DNA of 37,529 nucleotides from an uncultured Gammaproteobacteria bacterium (GTDB taxonomy: Bacteria > Pseudomonadota > Gammaproteobacteria > JAADHQ01), in NCBI GenBank assembly GCA_947258655.1, contig CAMYJD010000024.1:1-37529 (forward strand), written 5' to 3'. Under the pieces are notes generated by a model, which was not told the origin of the DNA, did not search any database, and saw nothing but the letters and a program-made list of their open reading frames with translations. Every line of letters starts with the position of its first letter. Position 1 is the stretch's first letter. Position numbers and translations under genes: made by a program. Below are positions 26,758-36,065 of this stretch, one piece after another.

Positions 26758-27105
26758 CTAGGCCATGCGCTGAAACTCATAGGGCGATTCAAACAGAACG
26801 TCCTGCAACCTGTGAACATCCTGGGTATTGAAGTCTTTAAACTCCAGCCCATAACCATTTGGCGTTACATAAACGACGCTCGTCCTGAAACTGATATACG
26901 TATCGGCCTTTTTATGATGCAACATCATGACCTCGACTGTTGCATTGCGCGGTATAAGCACATAATTCAGGTCAATAAACATACCACCCAGCCCGATGTC
27001 CTGGGTTCGGCAATAATAACTGCGATTGTGAAATATGATCTTGATGTCGGTAAAGATATCGCGTCGGTCACTCCAGCGCTTTTCGATTTGTGAAGACTCT
27101 GCCAC
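26758..27105 (-). CDS. PilZ-domain protein
   Basis: Stand-alone PilZ protein of 115 residues. The N-terminal arginine motif is EKRWSDRRDIF (RxxxR with an extra R) and the second motif is QDIGLGGMFIDL, where the usual Ser of DxSxxG is Gly. The rest is the expected six-strand barrel with VVYVTPNGYGLEF. The variant second motif leaves c-di-GMP binding likely but not certain. It faces psd convergently with only 9 bp between the stops. Confidence 0.88.
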   Translation of the reverse strand: MAESSQIEKRWSDRRDIFTDIKIIFHNRSYYCRTQDIGLGGMFIDLNYVLIPRNATVEVMMLHHKKADTYISFRTSVVYVTPNGYGLEFKDFNTQDVHRLQDVLFESPYEFQRMA

Positions 27106-27198
27106 TACTGTTCTCCTACTTATGACTTATGAATATTATAGCCGCTAATATATTTATTATGTAATTGAGCAAGAGCTTGTTGTCAACTGTAATCGCGA

Positions 27199-28212
27199 TC
27201 AGACTCGGTCAAATGGGAATGGCATAACTTCCTGAATTGATTGCCTGTTTGCCGCCACCATGACAAGGCGATCGAAGCCCAGCGCAACCCCGGCACAGGC
27301 CTCCATACCGTGCGCCAGCGCAGCGTTAAGATTCTGATCCAATGGGATTTTTTTCATGCCTTTCAGTTCCCTTTGCTGCTGTTCACAGATAAAGCGCTGC
27401 ATCTGCTCCTGGCTATCAGTCAGTTCATTGAAACCGTTGGCCAGTTCAATACCGTTGGCGTACAACTCGAAGCGTTCGGCCACTGGCTGATCGTCGTTAC
27501 GAATACGCGCCAACGAGGCCTGGCTGGCGGGATAGTCATGGACCAGCAGGAAATCCTCGCTGCTGATCTCTGGCTCAATTATATGGGTCAGTATCAGCGC
27601 CAGTAAATCATCCTTGCTCATAACGTGATCTGTCGACTGTGCCTGCCCAGGATCCACATAAAGCCTGACCTGCCTGTCTCTGATACAAGCCTGCAATAGT
27701 GATGTATCGACAGTATGCGGATCCAGGCCAACATGCTCCAGGAATAATTGCCGATAACTGATCCGCCGGATTGACCTGCCCGGTTCGAGCAGGCCCAGGG
27801 CCTGCAGTAACTCCTCGACCTCATGCATCAGGCGATGATGATCGAAACCACTTCGGTACCACTCCAGCATGGTAAATTCGGGATTATGCAGGCTACCCTG
27901 CTCATGCTTGCGAAATACCTTGCAAATCTGATAGATAGACCCGCTGCCGGCCGCCAGCAGGCGCTTCATCGCAAACTCAGGGGATGTATGCATGAATAGT
28001 TCATGCCCATCCTCGCCATCGCCGCTATGGCAGGAAAAACTTTCTATATACTGGTCCGGATTGCCGGCATGCGCTAATACCGGTGTTTCCACTTCCATGA
28101 CCTCTCGGCGGGCAAAAAACACCCTGATTGCGGCCAGCATTTGTGCACGCAGTTGTAATATTGAGATGTCGGTAGCCGGACGCCACAACGGTGTTCGGGA
28201 ATTTGCAGTCAA
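27199..28212 (-). CDS. epmA: EF-P lysine (R)-beta-lysyltransferase
   Basis: Class II LysRS-like enzyme (337 residues) without a tRNA-binding domain. It attaches (R)-beta-lysine to K34 of EF-P. Motif 2 is QICKVFRKHEQGSLHNPEFTMLEWYR (landmarks FRKHEQG and NPEFTMLEW) and motif 3 is ACAGVALGFDRLVMVA. FELYANGIELANGFNELTDSQEQMQRF is typical. The start is a TTG at 28212, because the conserved WRPATDIS region begins only about 10 residues in and no ATG is suitable. It follows efp by 32 bp on the same strand. Confidence 0.96.
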   Translation of the reverse strand: MTANSRTPLWRPATDISILQLRAQMLAAIRVFFARREVMEVETPVLAHAGNPDQYIESFSCHSGDGEDGHELFMHTSPEFAMKRLLAAGSGSIYQICKVFRKHEQGSLHNPEFTMLEWYRSGFDHHRLMHEVEELLQALGLLEPGRSIRRISYRQLFLEHVGLDPHTVDTSLLQACIRDRQVRLYVDPGQAQSTDHVMSKDDLLALILTHIIEPEISSEDFLLVHDYPASQASLARIRNDDQPVAERFELYANGIELANGFNELTDSQEQMQRFICEQQQRELKGMKKIPLDQNLNAALAHGMEACAGVALGFDRLVMVAANRQSIQEVMPFPFDRV

Positions 28213-28244
28213 GGAAATACTCTTCTGTTATACAGGTCCCGGAA

Positions 28245-28814
28245 CTAGTCCTTGACACGTGCGACATACTCCGCCGTACGTGTATCCACCTTAATCACTT
28301 CACCGATCTGGATAAATAACGGTACCCTGACCACAGCACCGGTCGACAGGGTTGCGGGTTTACCGCCACCACCCGAGGTATCTCCCTTCAAGCCAGGATC
28401 GGTTTCAGTCACTTCCAATTCCACAAAATTGGGCGCAGTCACGGACAGCGGCACACCATTCCACAGCGTCACGGCACAGATATCCTGTTCCTTCAGCCAC
28501 TTGGCCGCATCAGCGACGGCTGCCTCACCCGCTGCCATCTGTTCATAGCTGTTGGGGTCCATGAAATGCCAAAATTCCCCATCATTATAGAGGTATTGCA
28601 TCTCTGTATCGATCACATCGGCGGCCTCGACAGACTCACCTGATTTAAACGTACGGTCGATAACACGCCCGGTTTTCAGATTGCGCACCTTAACCCGGTT
28701 GAACGCCTGCCCCTTACCCGGTTTGACGATATCATTTTCAACAATGACAAAAGGATCATTGTCCAACATTATCTTTAAACCGCTTCTGAATTCATTTGTA
28801 CTGTATGATGCCAT
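28245..28814 (-). CDS. efp: Elongation factor P
   Basis: Relieves ribosome stalling at polyproline runs. The 189-residue three-domain protein carries the modified lysine K34 in VKPGKGQAF. Further family marks are [43 protein letters not shown] and [13 protein letters not shown]-type C-terminus (here [14 protein letters not shown]). K34 with epmA and epmB beside it indicates beta-lysylation. A possible Shine-Dalgarno (AAGGAA) is about 15 bp upstream, further than usual. The gap to the divergent epmB is only 30 bp. Confidence 0.98.
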   Translation of the reverse strand: MASYSTNEFRSGLKIMLDNDPFVIVENDIVKPGKGQAFNRVKVRNLKTGRVIDRTFKSGESVEAADVIDTEMQYLYNDGEFWHFMDPNSYEQMAAGEAAVADAAKWLKEQDICAVTLWNGVPLSVTAPNFVELEVTETDPGLKGDTSGGGGKPATLSTGAVVRVPLFIQIGEVIKVDTRTAEYVARVKD

Positions 28815-28844
28815 GTTAATCTACCCGTTCCTTAACAATCTAGA

Positions 28845-29864
28845 ATGCCCAAACTGCATATGATAACCCGAACAGAAAAAATACGGCAGACCCCCATTTG
28901 GCAACAGCAGCTCGCCAATGCGATACAGGATGTGGATGAATTGCTCAGACTGGTCAAGCTCGATGCCGGACAATTGCGTATAAGCAACGCCGCCAGCCAG
29001 CAATTTTCTTTAAGAATTACAAGGGAATATGTTTCACGCATTCACCCCGGCGATGTGCATGATCCATTACTGCGACAAATATTGCCGGTCGAGGCCGAGA
29101 CCCATAACGTTAACCACTTTGTCAGTGATCCGGTTGGTGATCATGTCGCCCACGTCGCTGAGGGCGTGCTGCATAAATACCAGGGACGCGTATTGCTGCT
29201 GACCACAGGCGCCTGCGCCATCCATTGCCGTTATTGCTTCAGGCGCCACTTCCCATATGCCGATGCCAACGCAGCACGCGCAGACTGGAGCGAGGCGCTG
29301 GACTATCTGCACACCCATGACGATATTCATGAAGTGATTCTAAGCGGCGGAGATCCGTTGACACTGAGCGACTGGCGTTTATCCGGGCTCGTAAACAAAA
29401 TTGATAATATTAATAATATCAAAACGTTGAGACTACATACCCGCATGCCGGTGGTGTTGCCGCAGCGTATTTGTGACGACTTGCTAGGCTGGCTACGCGC
29501 TAGTCGGCTGCAGATCGTTATCGTCATCCATTGCAACCATCACCAGGAAATCGATCCAGCAGTCAGACAGGCACTCACCGCACTGCAAGAAAACGGGGCC
29601 ATTTTACTGAACCAGGCTGTGTTACTCCGTGGCGTGAACGATAACGTAGCGGAGCTGCAGGCATTGAGCCAGTCGCTGTTCGAAGCGGGTGTATTACCCT
29701 ATTACCTGCACATGCTGGATCCGGTTGCCGGCGCAGCGCATTTCGATGTCGACAGCACAACGGCTAGGGCATTGATCAGTGAGTTACAGTCCCAGTTACC
29801 TGGCTACCTGGTTCCGCGCCTGGTCCGGGAGGTTCCAGGGCAACAATCGAAAATACCGGTATAA
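28845..29864 (+). CDS. epmB: EF-P (R)-beta-lysine 2,3-aminomutase EpmB
   Basis: Radical-SAM lysine 2,3-aminomutase that makes (R)-beta-lysine for EF-P. The [4Fe-4S] cysteines are in CAIHCRYCF (C124, C128, C131). HFVSDPVGDHVAHVAEGVLHKYQGR and DIHEVILSGGDPLTLSD are family landmarks, and RLHTRMPVVLPQRI is also typical. It lacks the long C-terminal extension of clostridial KamA, as expected for EpmB. Two starts are possible, 28845 and 28860. With efp and epmA it completes the modification pathway apart from EpmC, which is not seen. Confidence 0.96.
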   Translation: MPKLHMITRTEKIRQTPIWQQQLANAIQDVDELLRLVKLDAGQLRISNAASQQFSLRITREYVSRIHPGDVHDPLLRQILPVEAETHNVNHFVSDPVGDHVAHVAEGVLHKYQGRVLLLTTGACAIHCRYCFRRHFPYADANAARADWSEALDYLHTHDDIHEVILSGGDPLTLSDWRLSGLVNKIDNINNIKTLRLHTRMPVVLPQRICDDLLGWLRASRLQIVIVIHCNHHQEIDPAVRQALTALQENGAILLNQAVLLRGVNDNVAELQALSQSLFEAGVLPYYLHMLDPVAGAAHFDVDSTTARALISELQSQLPGYLVPRLVREVPGQQSKIPV

Positions 29865-29988
29865 AGCTGAAATCTCGATAAGCGGATGTTTTAGAGTGAT
29901 AAATACTGCACCCAGGTCTGGCCAATCGTGATGATTCAGTATAGAGTTAGCCTGCGGGATTTTTAAATTCATTTAATAACTAACACTA

Positions 29989-31827
29989 GTGAAACTCTGG
30001 AGCATGACTGTGGCCAAAATGCCCGGTTTGTCTGAACTCCGGATCCCTGAACTCAAAAAAGAAAAAAGCTGGTTCGATATCCGGCCCAAACAGGTTGCTG
30101 CATGGGTCGAAGCGTTACCACTTGGGGATACCGAAGAGACAACAAAACAACTCTATTCTGTACTGGCTCATACCAATCGTATCGAGATACCCGCGCCTGC
30201 GCGGCTGAAAACCCTTGAAGGGCTCTATTCCACGTTCAGTTTCTGCATAGAATCATTAAAGAAGAATTTTATCGGCCAGTCATTTCCGCTGAATGCACGT
30301 GCATTGAGACATGTTGACCGCACCCTGGCCATGTATGCAGAGCTGGCCACCGCCTACAAGATTGCCTGCTCTGAACTCATGGAACGCAATCGCTTTTATG
30401 AAAAGAAAGCCTTGACCAGCACACTGTACATGGCCCTGGATACAATGGGCCAGCTGCAACTGACCTACTATCAGATATATGCACCCGAACCTGCTTTATT
30501 GTGGATTGATATACACACACTCTACAGCCTGTCAGAACAGCTGGATCTACAACAAGCGCCGGTCAGGGAATTACCGGTAAAACCATCAGGCAATGTAACC
30601 ATCGAGCAGAAATACAAACAGTTACTGTTATTATCGCTGGCCAATCCCTATCATCTCGGCAAAAATGAAGTGGTCCGGGTCGCAGGCCTGCTGAACGAAT
30701 GGGCCGATCACAGTCGACTGATCAATCCGGATAGTCAAGACAAGGGAGTGGCACACTTCGCCAGCTGTTTGAACTGTGACCGTCCACCGCTGGAACTGAA
30801 TCTGATAAAAACTCTGGAAAACAATATTTACAGATTCCTCGACACATCCGGACTGACCCAGCATGTGCGCTCCTTGCTGACGCAGACAGGGGACGAGTCC
30901 GGCCTCGAAAAAACGGCCGCAGCGAAACCGACAGCAAAACAGTCAACACTCTACAGACAACTGATACATGCCTGGGATGCACGAGATAAGCGGCGTTTCT
31001 CCCGTTCTTCCAGCCCGGGAGACATTGATGTCAGCGTTGGCCTCAACAGCACGCATTACATCATCGAAGAGAGTAAAAAACCGCCCCAGGAAGAAGCGGT
31101 GGAAGACAATACTGAAACCGAAGCCGACTTTATCGATGACACGCGCAATCCGCTGGAAATCAGTCATACGACTTTCAGTATTGAACCACTAGCTGATGAT
31201 GCCGAAAGCGGGAATTACTGGAGCACGCATCACCACAAACACTCCTCAGCGCCAGGACCATCCCATGACAGTAACGAAGCGCTTATCCCACGTCCCACAT
31301 ACAGTTATTATCCATGGAAAACGCTGAATGCCGGTGCGGGTGGCTTTTGCCTGCTATGGGACCATGATAAAAGCTCGAATGCCCAGATTGGGGAAATAGT
31401 GGGTATCCGCGAGAGCGGCAATGGCCTGGAAGACAACTGGCGCATCGGTGTCGTACGCTGGATGCAATACTTGCGTAACCAGGGCCTTAAACTGGGTATA
31501 CAGATACTGGCACCCAATGCCGCGTCAATGCAGTCCCGTGTGATAAAAAGCATGGACAGTGACAAACAGGAATACAGCTGCCTGAGTCTTCCCGAAATAA
31601 AGGCCATACAACAACCGGCATCATTGCTGACCCCTTCCCTGCAGTACAAGGTAGGCGATGCACTGATATTAAACGATCACGGCAGGATGTCCAATGTACA
31701 ATTGACGCGCCTGATTGAAAATACAGGAAACTATTCTCGTTTCCTGTATACGCCTGTCACCAGCAATGAAAACAATGACGATGAGAATGATGACTGGACT
31801 AACGCATGGAGGATCACTGACGACTAG
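29989..31827 (+). CDS. Conserved protein with helical N-terminus and PilZ-like C-terminal domain
   Basis: 612 residues. I have no firm name for it; similar large proteins in Pseudomonas and relatives are annotated vaguely. Residues 1-300 are mainly alpha-helical (QVAAWVEALPLGDTEETTKQLY, ARALRHVDRTLAMYAELATAYK). A low-complexity acidic/polar linker spans about 300-430. The C-terminal part (about 435-612) starts YYPWKTLNAGAGGFCLLWD and contains IGEIVGIRESG and WRIGVVRWMQYL, a pattern like the PilZ barrel (NxSxxG-like NAGAGG, then G-V-V-R-W). Arginines preceding that motif are few, so nucleotide binding is uncertain. Start GTG at 29989 has no Shine-Dalgarno; ATG 30004 is an alternative. Confidence 0.65.
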   Translation: MKLWSMTVAKMPGLSELRIPELKKEKSWFDIRPKQVAAWVEALPLGDTEETTKQLYSVLAHTNRIEIPAPARLKTLEGLYSTFSFCIESLKKNFIGQSFPLNARALRHVDRTLAMYAELATAYKIACSELMERNRFYEKKALTSTLYMALDTMGQLQLTYYQIYAPEPALLWIDIHTLYSLSEQLDLQQAPVRELPVKPSGNVTIEQKYKQLLLLSLANPYHLGKNEVVRVAGLLNEWADHSRLINPDSQDKGVAHFASCLNCDRPPLELNLIKTLENNIYRFLDTSGLTQHVRSLLTQTGDESGLEKTAAAKPTAKQSTLYRQLIHAWDARDKRRFSRSSSPGDIDVSVGLNSTHYIIEESKKPPQEEAVEDNTETEADFIDDTRNPLEISHTTFSIEPLADDAESGNYWSTHHHKHSSAPGPSHDSNEALIPRPTYSYYPWKTLNAGAGGFCLLWDHDKSSNAQIGEIVGIRESGNGLEDNWRIGVVRWMQYLRNQGLKLGIQILAPNAASMQSRVIKSMDSDKQEYSCLSLPEIKAIQQPASLLTPSLQYKVGDALILNDHGRMSNVQLTRLIENTGNYSRFLYTPVTSNENNDDENDDWTNAWRITDD

Positions 31828-31847
31828 TGCTGGCGTTGTAACACTGG

Positions 31848-32369
31848 CTAGTACACGCAGTCAAACAATGACGGATAAATAACATTACCCCCACCCTTCA
31901 GGGCATCCGCTTGCAGTTCGATGGCTGTCACCAGATCGTTGGAAACCGACAGGTTTGTCTCCAGCTCCCAACGCGATGCCTCTTCAAAGCCGAAGCGCTG
32001 ATAGAATTCGGGATAACCGACCACTACGATCGCCTTGTATCCTAGTTCTCTGGCCTGATTGACGGCAGCCTGCACCAGCTCCGAGCCAATACCCCGGTGC
32101 GATTGCGACGGGACCACTGCCATTGGCGCCAGCGCCAGAATTTCCTTAGTTTCGCTGCCTTGCAGCAGGTGCACCTTGGTCAACAGGACATGCCCCACTA
32201 TACGCCCGTGAAATTCGGCCACCAGAGACAAATCCGATACATATCCGGATGACGCCCGCAGTGAATCGAGCAGACCCACCTCATCATCACCACCAAATGC
32301 GCTCAGATGCACTACATCGATGGCACTGATATCTTCGGGTTTTTCCTGGCGTACCTGGATTGTTGTCAT
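31848..32369 (-). CDS. GNAT-family N-acetyltransferase
   Basis: Acetyl-CoA-dependent acyltransferase of 173 residues (YhbS-like). The N-terminal strand is IQVRQEKPEDISAIDVVHLSAF, and GRIVGHVLLTKVHL and LAPMAVVPSQSHRGIGSELVQAA hold the acetyl-CoA site Q/RxxGxG/A (SHRGIGSE). VVVGYPEFYQRFGFEEA is the usual C-terminal motif. The substrate cannot be read from the sequence. Confidence 0.9.
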   Translation of the reverse strand: MTTIQVRQEKPEDISAIDVVHLSAFGGDDEVGLLDSLRASSGYVSDLSLVAEFHGRIVGHVLLTKVHLLQGSETKEILALAPMAVVPSQSHRGIGSELVQAAVNQARELGYKAIVVVGYPEFYQRFGFEEASRWELETNLSVSNDLVTAIELQADALKGGGNVIYPSLFDCVY

Positions 32370-32682
32370 AAAGCACTCCTGACTGGATAAAAACGTTTAT
32401 TAATTTATAATGCACTTGCTTGATATATAGATTATAGCGCCAGCAAGGCCTGCGCAAGTAGTCTGCAGGAGATAATTTCAATCTTGGCTGTAAATCGGTG
32501 GCAGTTACACATGCATATGACAAAGCATTCGTGGAGTAAAATACTGTCGAGAGGAAGCAACATGATATCCGGCTGCCCAGGTAAAAAACACTGCCTTTTT
32601 CTGGTCAAACACCATAAAATACTGTAAAACTTGTTTAAATCAATATTTCATGGAAACCAACAAATATCCAGGAGGATAGTGA
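32370..32682. promoter_or_regulatory. Upstream region of the FimX-like gene with direct repeat and possible leader ORF
   Basis: The 11-bp word TAAAATACTGT occurs at 32537-32547 and 32615-32625. Between and across them lies a 21-codon reading frame with its own Shine-Dalgarno-like GAGG (see 32562-32627). The region ends with a strong Shine-Dalgarno, AGGAGG at 32670-32675, for the gene at 32683. Confidence 0.4.
32562..32627 (+). CDS. Possible short leader peptide (21 aa)
   Basis: ATG at 32562, preceded by GAGG about 7 bp upstream, opens a 21-codon frame ending TAA at 32627. The peptide begins MISGCPGKKHC and contains two Cys, three His and four Lys. It may be chance; there is no homology evidence. 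Confidence 0.25.
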   Translation: MISGCPGKKHCLFLVKHHKIL

Positions 32683-34764
32683 GTGAGCAATCAAGCACTC
32701 AGGCTGATAATAATAGAAGATACGCTTAATGAAGCCGAGTCCCTCGTCAGCATCCTGAAGAATGCGGGCATAGCCGTACGCATGCGCTATGTCGAGGACC
32801 TCGATCAACTACATGAAGTCCTGTCACCCGATGCATTCGACATCATTTTCTGCACTGCCACATCCATAGAGCCAACCCTGTCACAAACCGTTACTACAGC
32901 CAGGGAGATTGACCCCGCAATCATAATTATTGCCACACACAGTGAAGAAGACAGCGAACTACGTGATGAAGTCATGGCCGCCGGTGCCCGTGACCTTGTC
33001 TGTGCAGATAATTCCGACCATATGCAGATGGTCACCCGACGTGAAATGGAGGTGGCATCACTAAAACGAAATATGCAAACCTGCAAGGCATCACTACGCG
33101 AATCAGAAAAACGTTGCCATACACTGCTGGACAGTTCGCGTGATGCCATCACATATGTACATGAAGGCATGCATATCTATGCAAACCAGGTTTATCTGGA
33201 CACATTTGGTTTCCCCAACCTTGAGGAGATTGAAGGTACCCCAATCATGGATATGGTCACCGAAAAAGACCATGAGCATCTAAAAAAATACCTGCGTATG
33301 TACAGCAAGGGCGAACACAAGACACGCGCACTCGAAGTGGCAGGCCTCAGGCCGAATGGAAAAACATTTAATGCACAAATGGAGTTTTCACCTGCCAGCA
33401 TTGAAGGTGAACCCTGCACACAAATCATTATTCGCGACCAGTCACTGAACAAGGAACTTGAGAGCAAACTGAAATTCCTCAGTAAAAAAGACATTCTTAC
33501 CGATTTGTATAATCGCCAGTATTTTATCGAGGCGCTCGAAACCAGCATTCGTCAGGCACGCGAAGACCGCAACAGCAGATCACTAATGTTTCTGGAGCCT
33601 GACAATATCAAGTTCATAAAGGAAACGACGGGCATCAGCGGTATCGACACGATACTCAGGGACACCGGCGACATTATCAGGCAGGAGCTGGGCGAAAATA
33701 TCGCTGCCGCGCGCTTCAGTGATACCGCTTTTACCATTCTTGCAGATATCAGTGATACCAATGAACTGATGGCACTTGCCGACAAAATCAGGGGCACAAT
33801 CGAGACTCATGTATCCGAGGTCGATGGCCAGTCGATTACATTCACTTGCAGTATCGGCGCCTGCCAATTCGGCTCCAACAGCGAGAACGCCCAGGATGTA
33901 ATTTCCCAGGCCGATCTGGCCTGCGAGCTGGCGCATGAAGAAGGCGGCAATTGTATTCATCTGCACAACCCGGTCGCAGATGAAAAGGCCAGTCGCGAGC
34001 GTGACATCCATTGGTCCAAGACCATCGAATATGCATTAAACCACAACAGCTTCTCACTGGCTTATCAGCCTATCGCCAGCCTGCATGGCGAAACCTCGGA
34101 AAAATATGAAGTCTTGCTGCGCATGGTGGATGAAGAAGAAAACCCTGTGCCACCATCCAGGTTCATCCCCGCAGCAGAAGAACACGGGATGAGTATCGCC
34201 GTCGATCGCTGGGTCATCGTACATACACTGAAGGCACTGCGAGAACGAATTCTGGCCGGCAAGGATACGATGATGTTTATCAAACTGTCACCGACCAGTA
34301 TCAGCAATGAAAGCATGCTGGAATGGATCGCAGAAGTGCTGAATAAATCCAAGATCGACCCGAGCAAGCTTGTCTTCGAGACGCATGAAAGTGCGTTAAA
34401 CAAGATACTTCGCCCTGCCAAGACCTTTGTCGAAGGACTAAAAGAACTAAAATGCGGTTTCTGTCTCGAGCATTTCGGCACTAACGAGAACTCGATCCAG
34501 ATACTGAAATACCTGTTGGTCGATTATGTCAAAATTGATGGGTCCTTCATGCGCAACCTCGCCAGCAACCAGGAAAACCAGGCCATGGTCAAATCAATGA
34601 CCGAGCTGGCGCAGTCTGTGAAAACAGCAACGATTGCCGAATTTGTCGAGGACGCCAGCAGTCTTGCCGTGCTCTGGCAATGCGGCATCAATTACATACA
34701 GGGGAATTTCCTGCAACAGCCCCAGGAAATCATGAACTATGATTTCGAAGGGGACGAGGACTAA
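32683..34764 (+). CDS. FimX-like degenerate REC-PAS-GGDEF-EAL protein
   Basis: Probable c-di-GMP receptor, 693 residues. Domains in order are a receiver (about 6-125), PAS (about 140-255), GGDEF (about 262-428) and EAL (about 440-685). All catalytic signatures are lost. The receiver phospho-Asp position reads FDIIFCTAT, GGDEF is FSDTAF (345-350), EAL is EVL in YEVLLRM (475-481), and DDFGTG is LEHFGTN. This matches P. aeruginosa FimX, which binds c-di-GMP through an inactive EAL domain and controls type IV pilus assembly. The VKIDGSF strand of the EAL fold is kept. GTG start at 32683 is fixed by AGGAGG 7 bp upstream. No pilus genes are in the window. Confidence 0.9.
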   Translation: MSNQALRLIIIEDTLNEAESLVSILKNAGIAVRMRYVEDLDQLHEVLSPDAFDIIFCTATSIEPTLSQTVTTAREIDPAIIIIATHSEEDSELRDEVMAAGARDLVCADNSDHMQMVTRREMEVASLKRNMQTCKASLRESEKRCHTLLDSSRDAITYVHEGMHIYANQVYLDTFGFPNLEEIEGTPIMDMVTEKDHEHLKKYLRMYSKGEHKTRALEVAGLRPNGKTFNAQMEFSPASIEGEPCTQIIIRDQSLNKELESKLKFLSKKDILTDLYNRQYFIEALETSIRQAREDRNSRSLMFLEPDNIKFIKETTGISGIDTILRDTGDIIRQELGENIAAARFSDTAFTILADISDTNELMALADKIRGTIETHVSEVDGQSITFTCSIGACQFGSNSENAQDVISQADLACELAHEEGGNCIHLHNPVADEKASRERDIHWSKTIEYALNHNSFSLAYQPIASLHGETSEKYEVLLRMVDEEENPVPPSRFIPAAEEHGMSIAVDRWVIVHTLKALRERILAGKDTMMFIKLSPTSISNESMLEWIAEVLNKSKIDPSKLVFETHESALNKILRPAKTFVEGLKELKCGFCLEHFGTNENSIQILKYLLVDYVKIDGSFMRNLASNQENQAMVKSMTELAQSVKTATIAEFVEDASSLAVLWQCGINYIQGNFLQQPQEIMNYDFEGDED

Positions 34765-34901
34765 TACGCCTGACCATGGTGATATAGGCCATAGCTTCCA
34801 ACATAACTCTTTTTCATAAGCATTCAAGCACTTATGTTTCGTTATTATCTGGACACTGCGTTGAGAGCCCAGCCTCTGCATAAAAACGCCAGTTTAATTA
34901 G

Positions 34902-35279
34902 GGAAGATTAAATCAGAGTCCTGCCTGTAAAACATATTACATTGCAGATTCTAGGAATACACTCCATGTCCTGAGTGGCAGGGTAGAGGTAGATATCGGT
35001 GAGCCGGAATCCACACAAACAGGCAACCGATGGTCAAAATCATTGGACATACTCAAACAGGGAGATATATTTGGCGAAATAAACCTCATCAAACAGATGT
35101 GTCGATCTGCTAATGTTATTGCTCTTGGTGATGTTGCCCTGTTAGCAATAAACGGCAATAAATTAAAACATTTTATGGAAAGCAAGCCATCATTTGGCTA
35201 CCAATTCATGTCCAACATTGCAATGGTATTAGCAGAACGACTGATAAAAGCCAATTTTGGTATACGTGATATACTGTAA
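34902..35279 (+). pseudogene. Cyclic-nucleotide-binding domain protein, 5'-truncated remnant
   Basis: An open frame without a usable start runs from after a stop at 34899-34901 to TAA at 35279. It encodes the core of a cNMP-binding domain: HVLSGRVEVDI, then ILKQGDIFGEINLIKQ, the phosphate-binding cassette ending MCRSANVIAL, and the C-terminal helix FMSNIAMVLAERLIKAN. The first one or two beta strands and the initiator are missing. A TTG at 35043 could start only 78 codons. It lies in a short stretch of gene remnants. Confidence 0.65.
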
Positions 35280-35414
35280 CATTACTTGATGACCGGACTT
35301 CCGGACCTGTAGCCCGGTAAATGGCAGCAGATAGGGTAAAAGTAAAGTCAATATACTCTGCCCGTCAAACAAATAACTGACCTGATCCCACAAACGTCTA
35401 TATTGACAGACCAA

Positions 35415-35537
35415 TCACTCCTTCAGCAAATGCGACACCAGACCATCGGCGAGTTTGGGCTCGAACCAGGTGGATTTGGGTGGCATAACCTCGTTGGCAT
35501 CGGCAACAGCCATCAAGTCGGACAGACTGGTCGGGTA
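35415..35537 (-). pseudogene. C-terminal remnant of a DUF1015-like gene
   Basis: About 40 codons ending TGA at 35415 read [20 protein letters not shown] followed by [14 protein letters not shown]. This resembles the conserved end of DUF1015 proteins ([13 protein letters not shown]-FxPK-GLV). Upstream on the minus strand the frame continues into unrelated sequence and meets a stop near 35577. The rest of the gene is absent. It suggests a deletion or insertion at this site. Confidence 0.6.
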
Positions 35538-35584
35538 TAGTCTCCCATTTGAGTTTTCACTCCGACCCCAAATATCTTTTCACT

Positions 35585-36049
35585 TTATTTACTATGTTCG
35601 ACAAAATTTATTGATTTACATTCAATACTAATTACTAGACCACTACTAAACAATAATTCATGCATGTAATTTCCTTCATCAGATAGATAAAACTCATGCA
35701 CAATAAGATCACCATGACCTTTTTCCAAATTAGTGCTCTCATTTACACTTACATCGTAGCTAACAATATTATTATAAGTTAAAATAAACTCTCTATCGTG
35801 AAAAGGTCCTAAGAGTTTTATTGTTATTTTACAATAGCGACTTCTTATATTTCCTTCATCATGTAATTCATCAACCGAATAATTTATTAGCCAGGCATCA
35901 TGTAAACTTTCTGCCGATGATAAATCATATCGTCTTTGGTCACATACTAAATCAGCCACATTATCACTTAACAACCCCTTTATGGTATCGAGATAATTAA
36001 AGTATTTTGATAATTTCCAAGTGCCATCTTCGTTATATATATATTTCAT
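35585..36049 (-). CDS. Putative immunity protein of the Rhs module
   Basis: A 154-residue acidic, cytoplasmic-looking protein without recognised motifs. It is markedly AT-rich compared with the housekeeping genes. It starts 16 bp after the stop of the Rhs gene on the same strand, the normal place for the cognate immunity gene of a polymorphic toxin. Function is inferred from position only. The protein begins MKYIYNEDGTWKLSKYFNYL and ends FVEHSK. Confidence 0.6.
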   Translation of the reverse strand: MKYIYNEDGTWKLSKYFNYLDTIKGLLSDNVADLVCDQRRYDLSSAESLHDAWLINYSVDELHDEGNIRSRYCKITIKLLGPFHDREFILTYNNIVSYDVSVNESTNLEKGHGDLIVHEFYLSDEGNYMHELLFSSGLVISIECKSINFVEHSK

Positions 36050-36065
36050 TATTAATTAGTACTCT

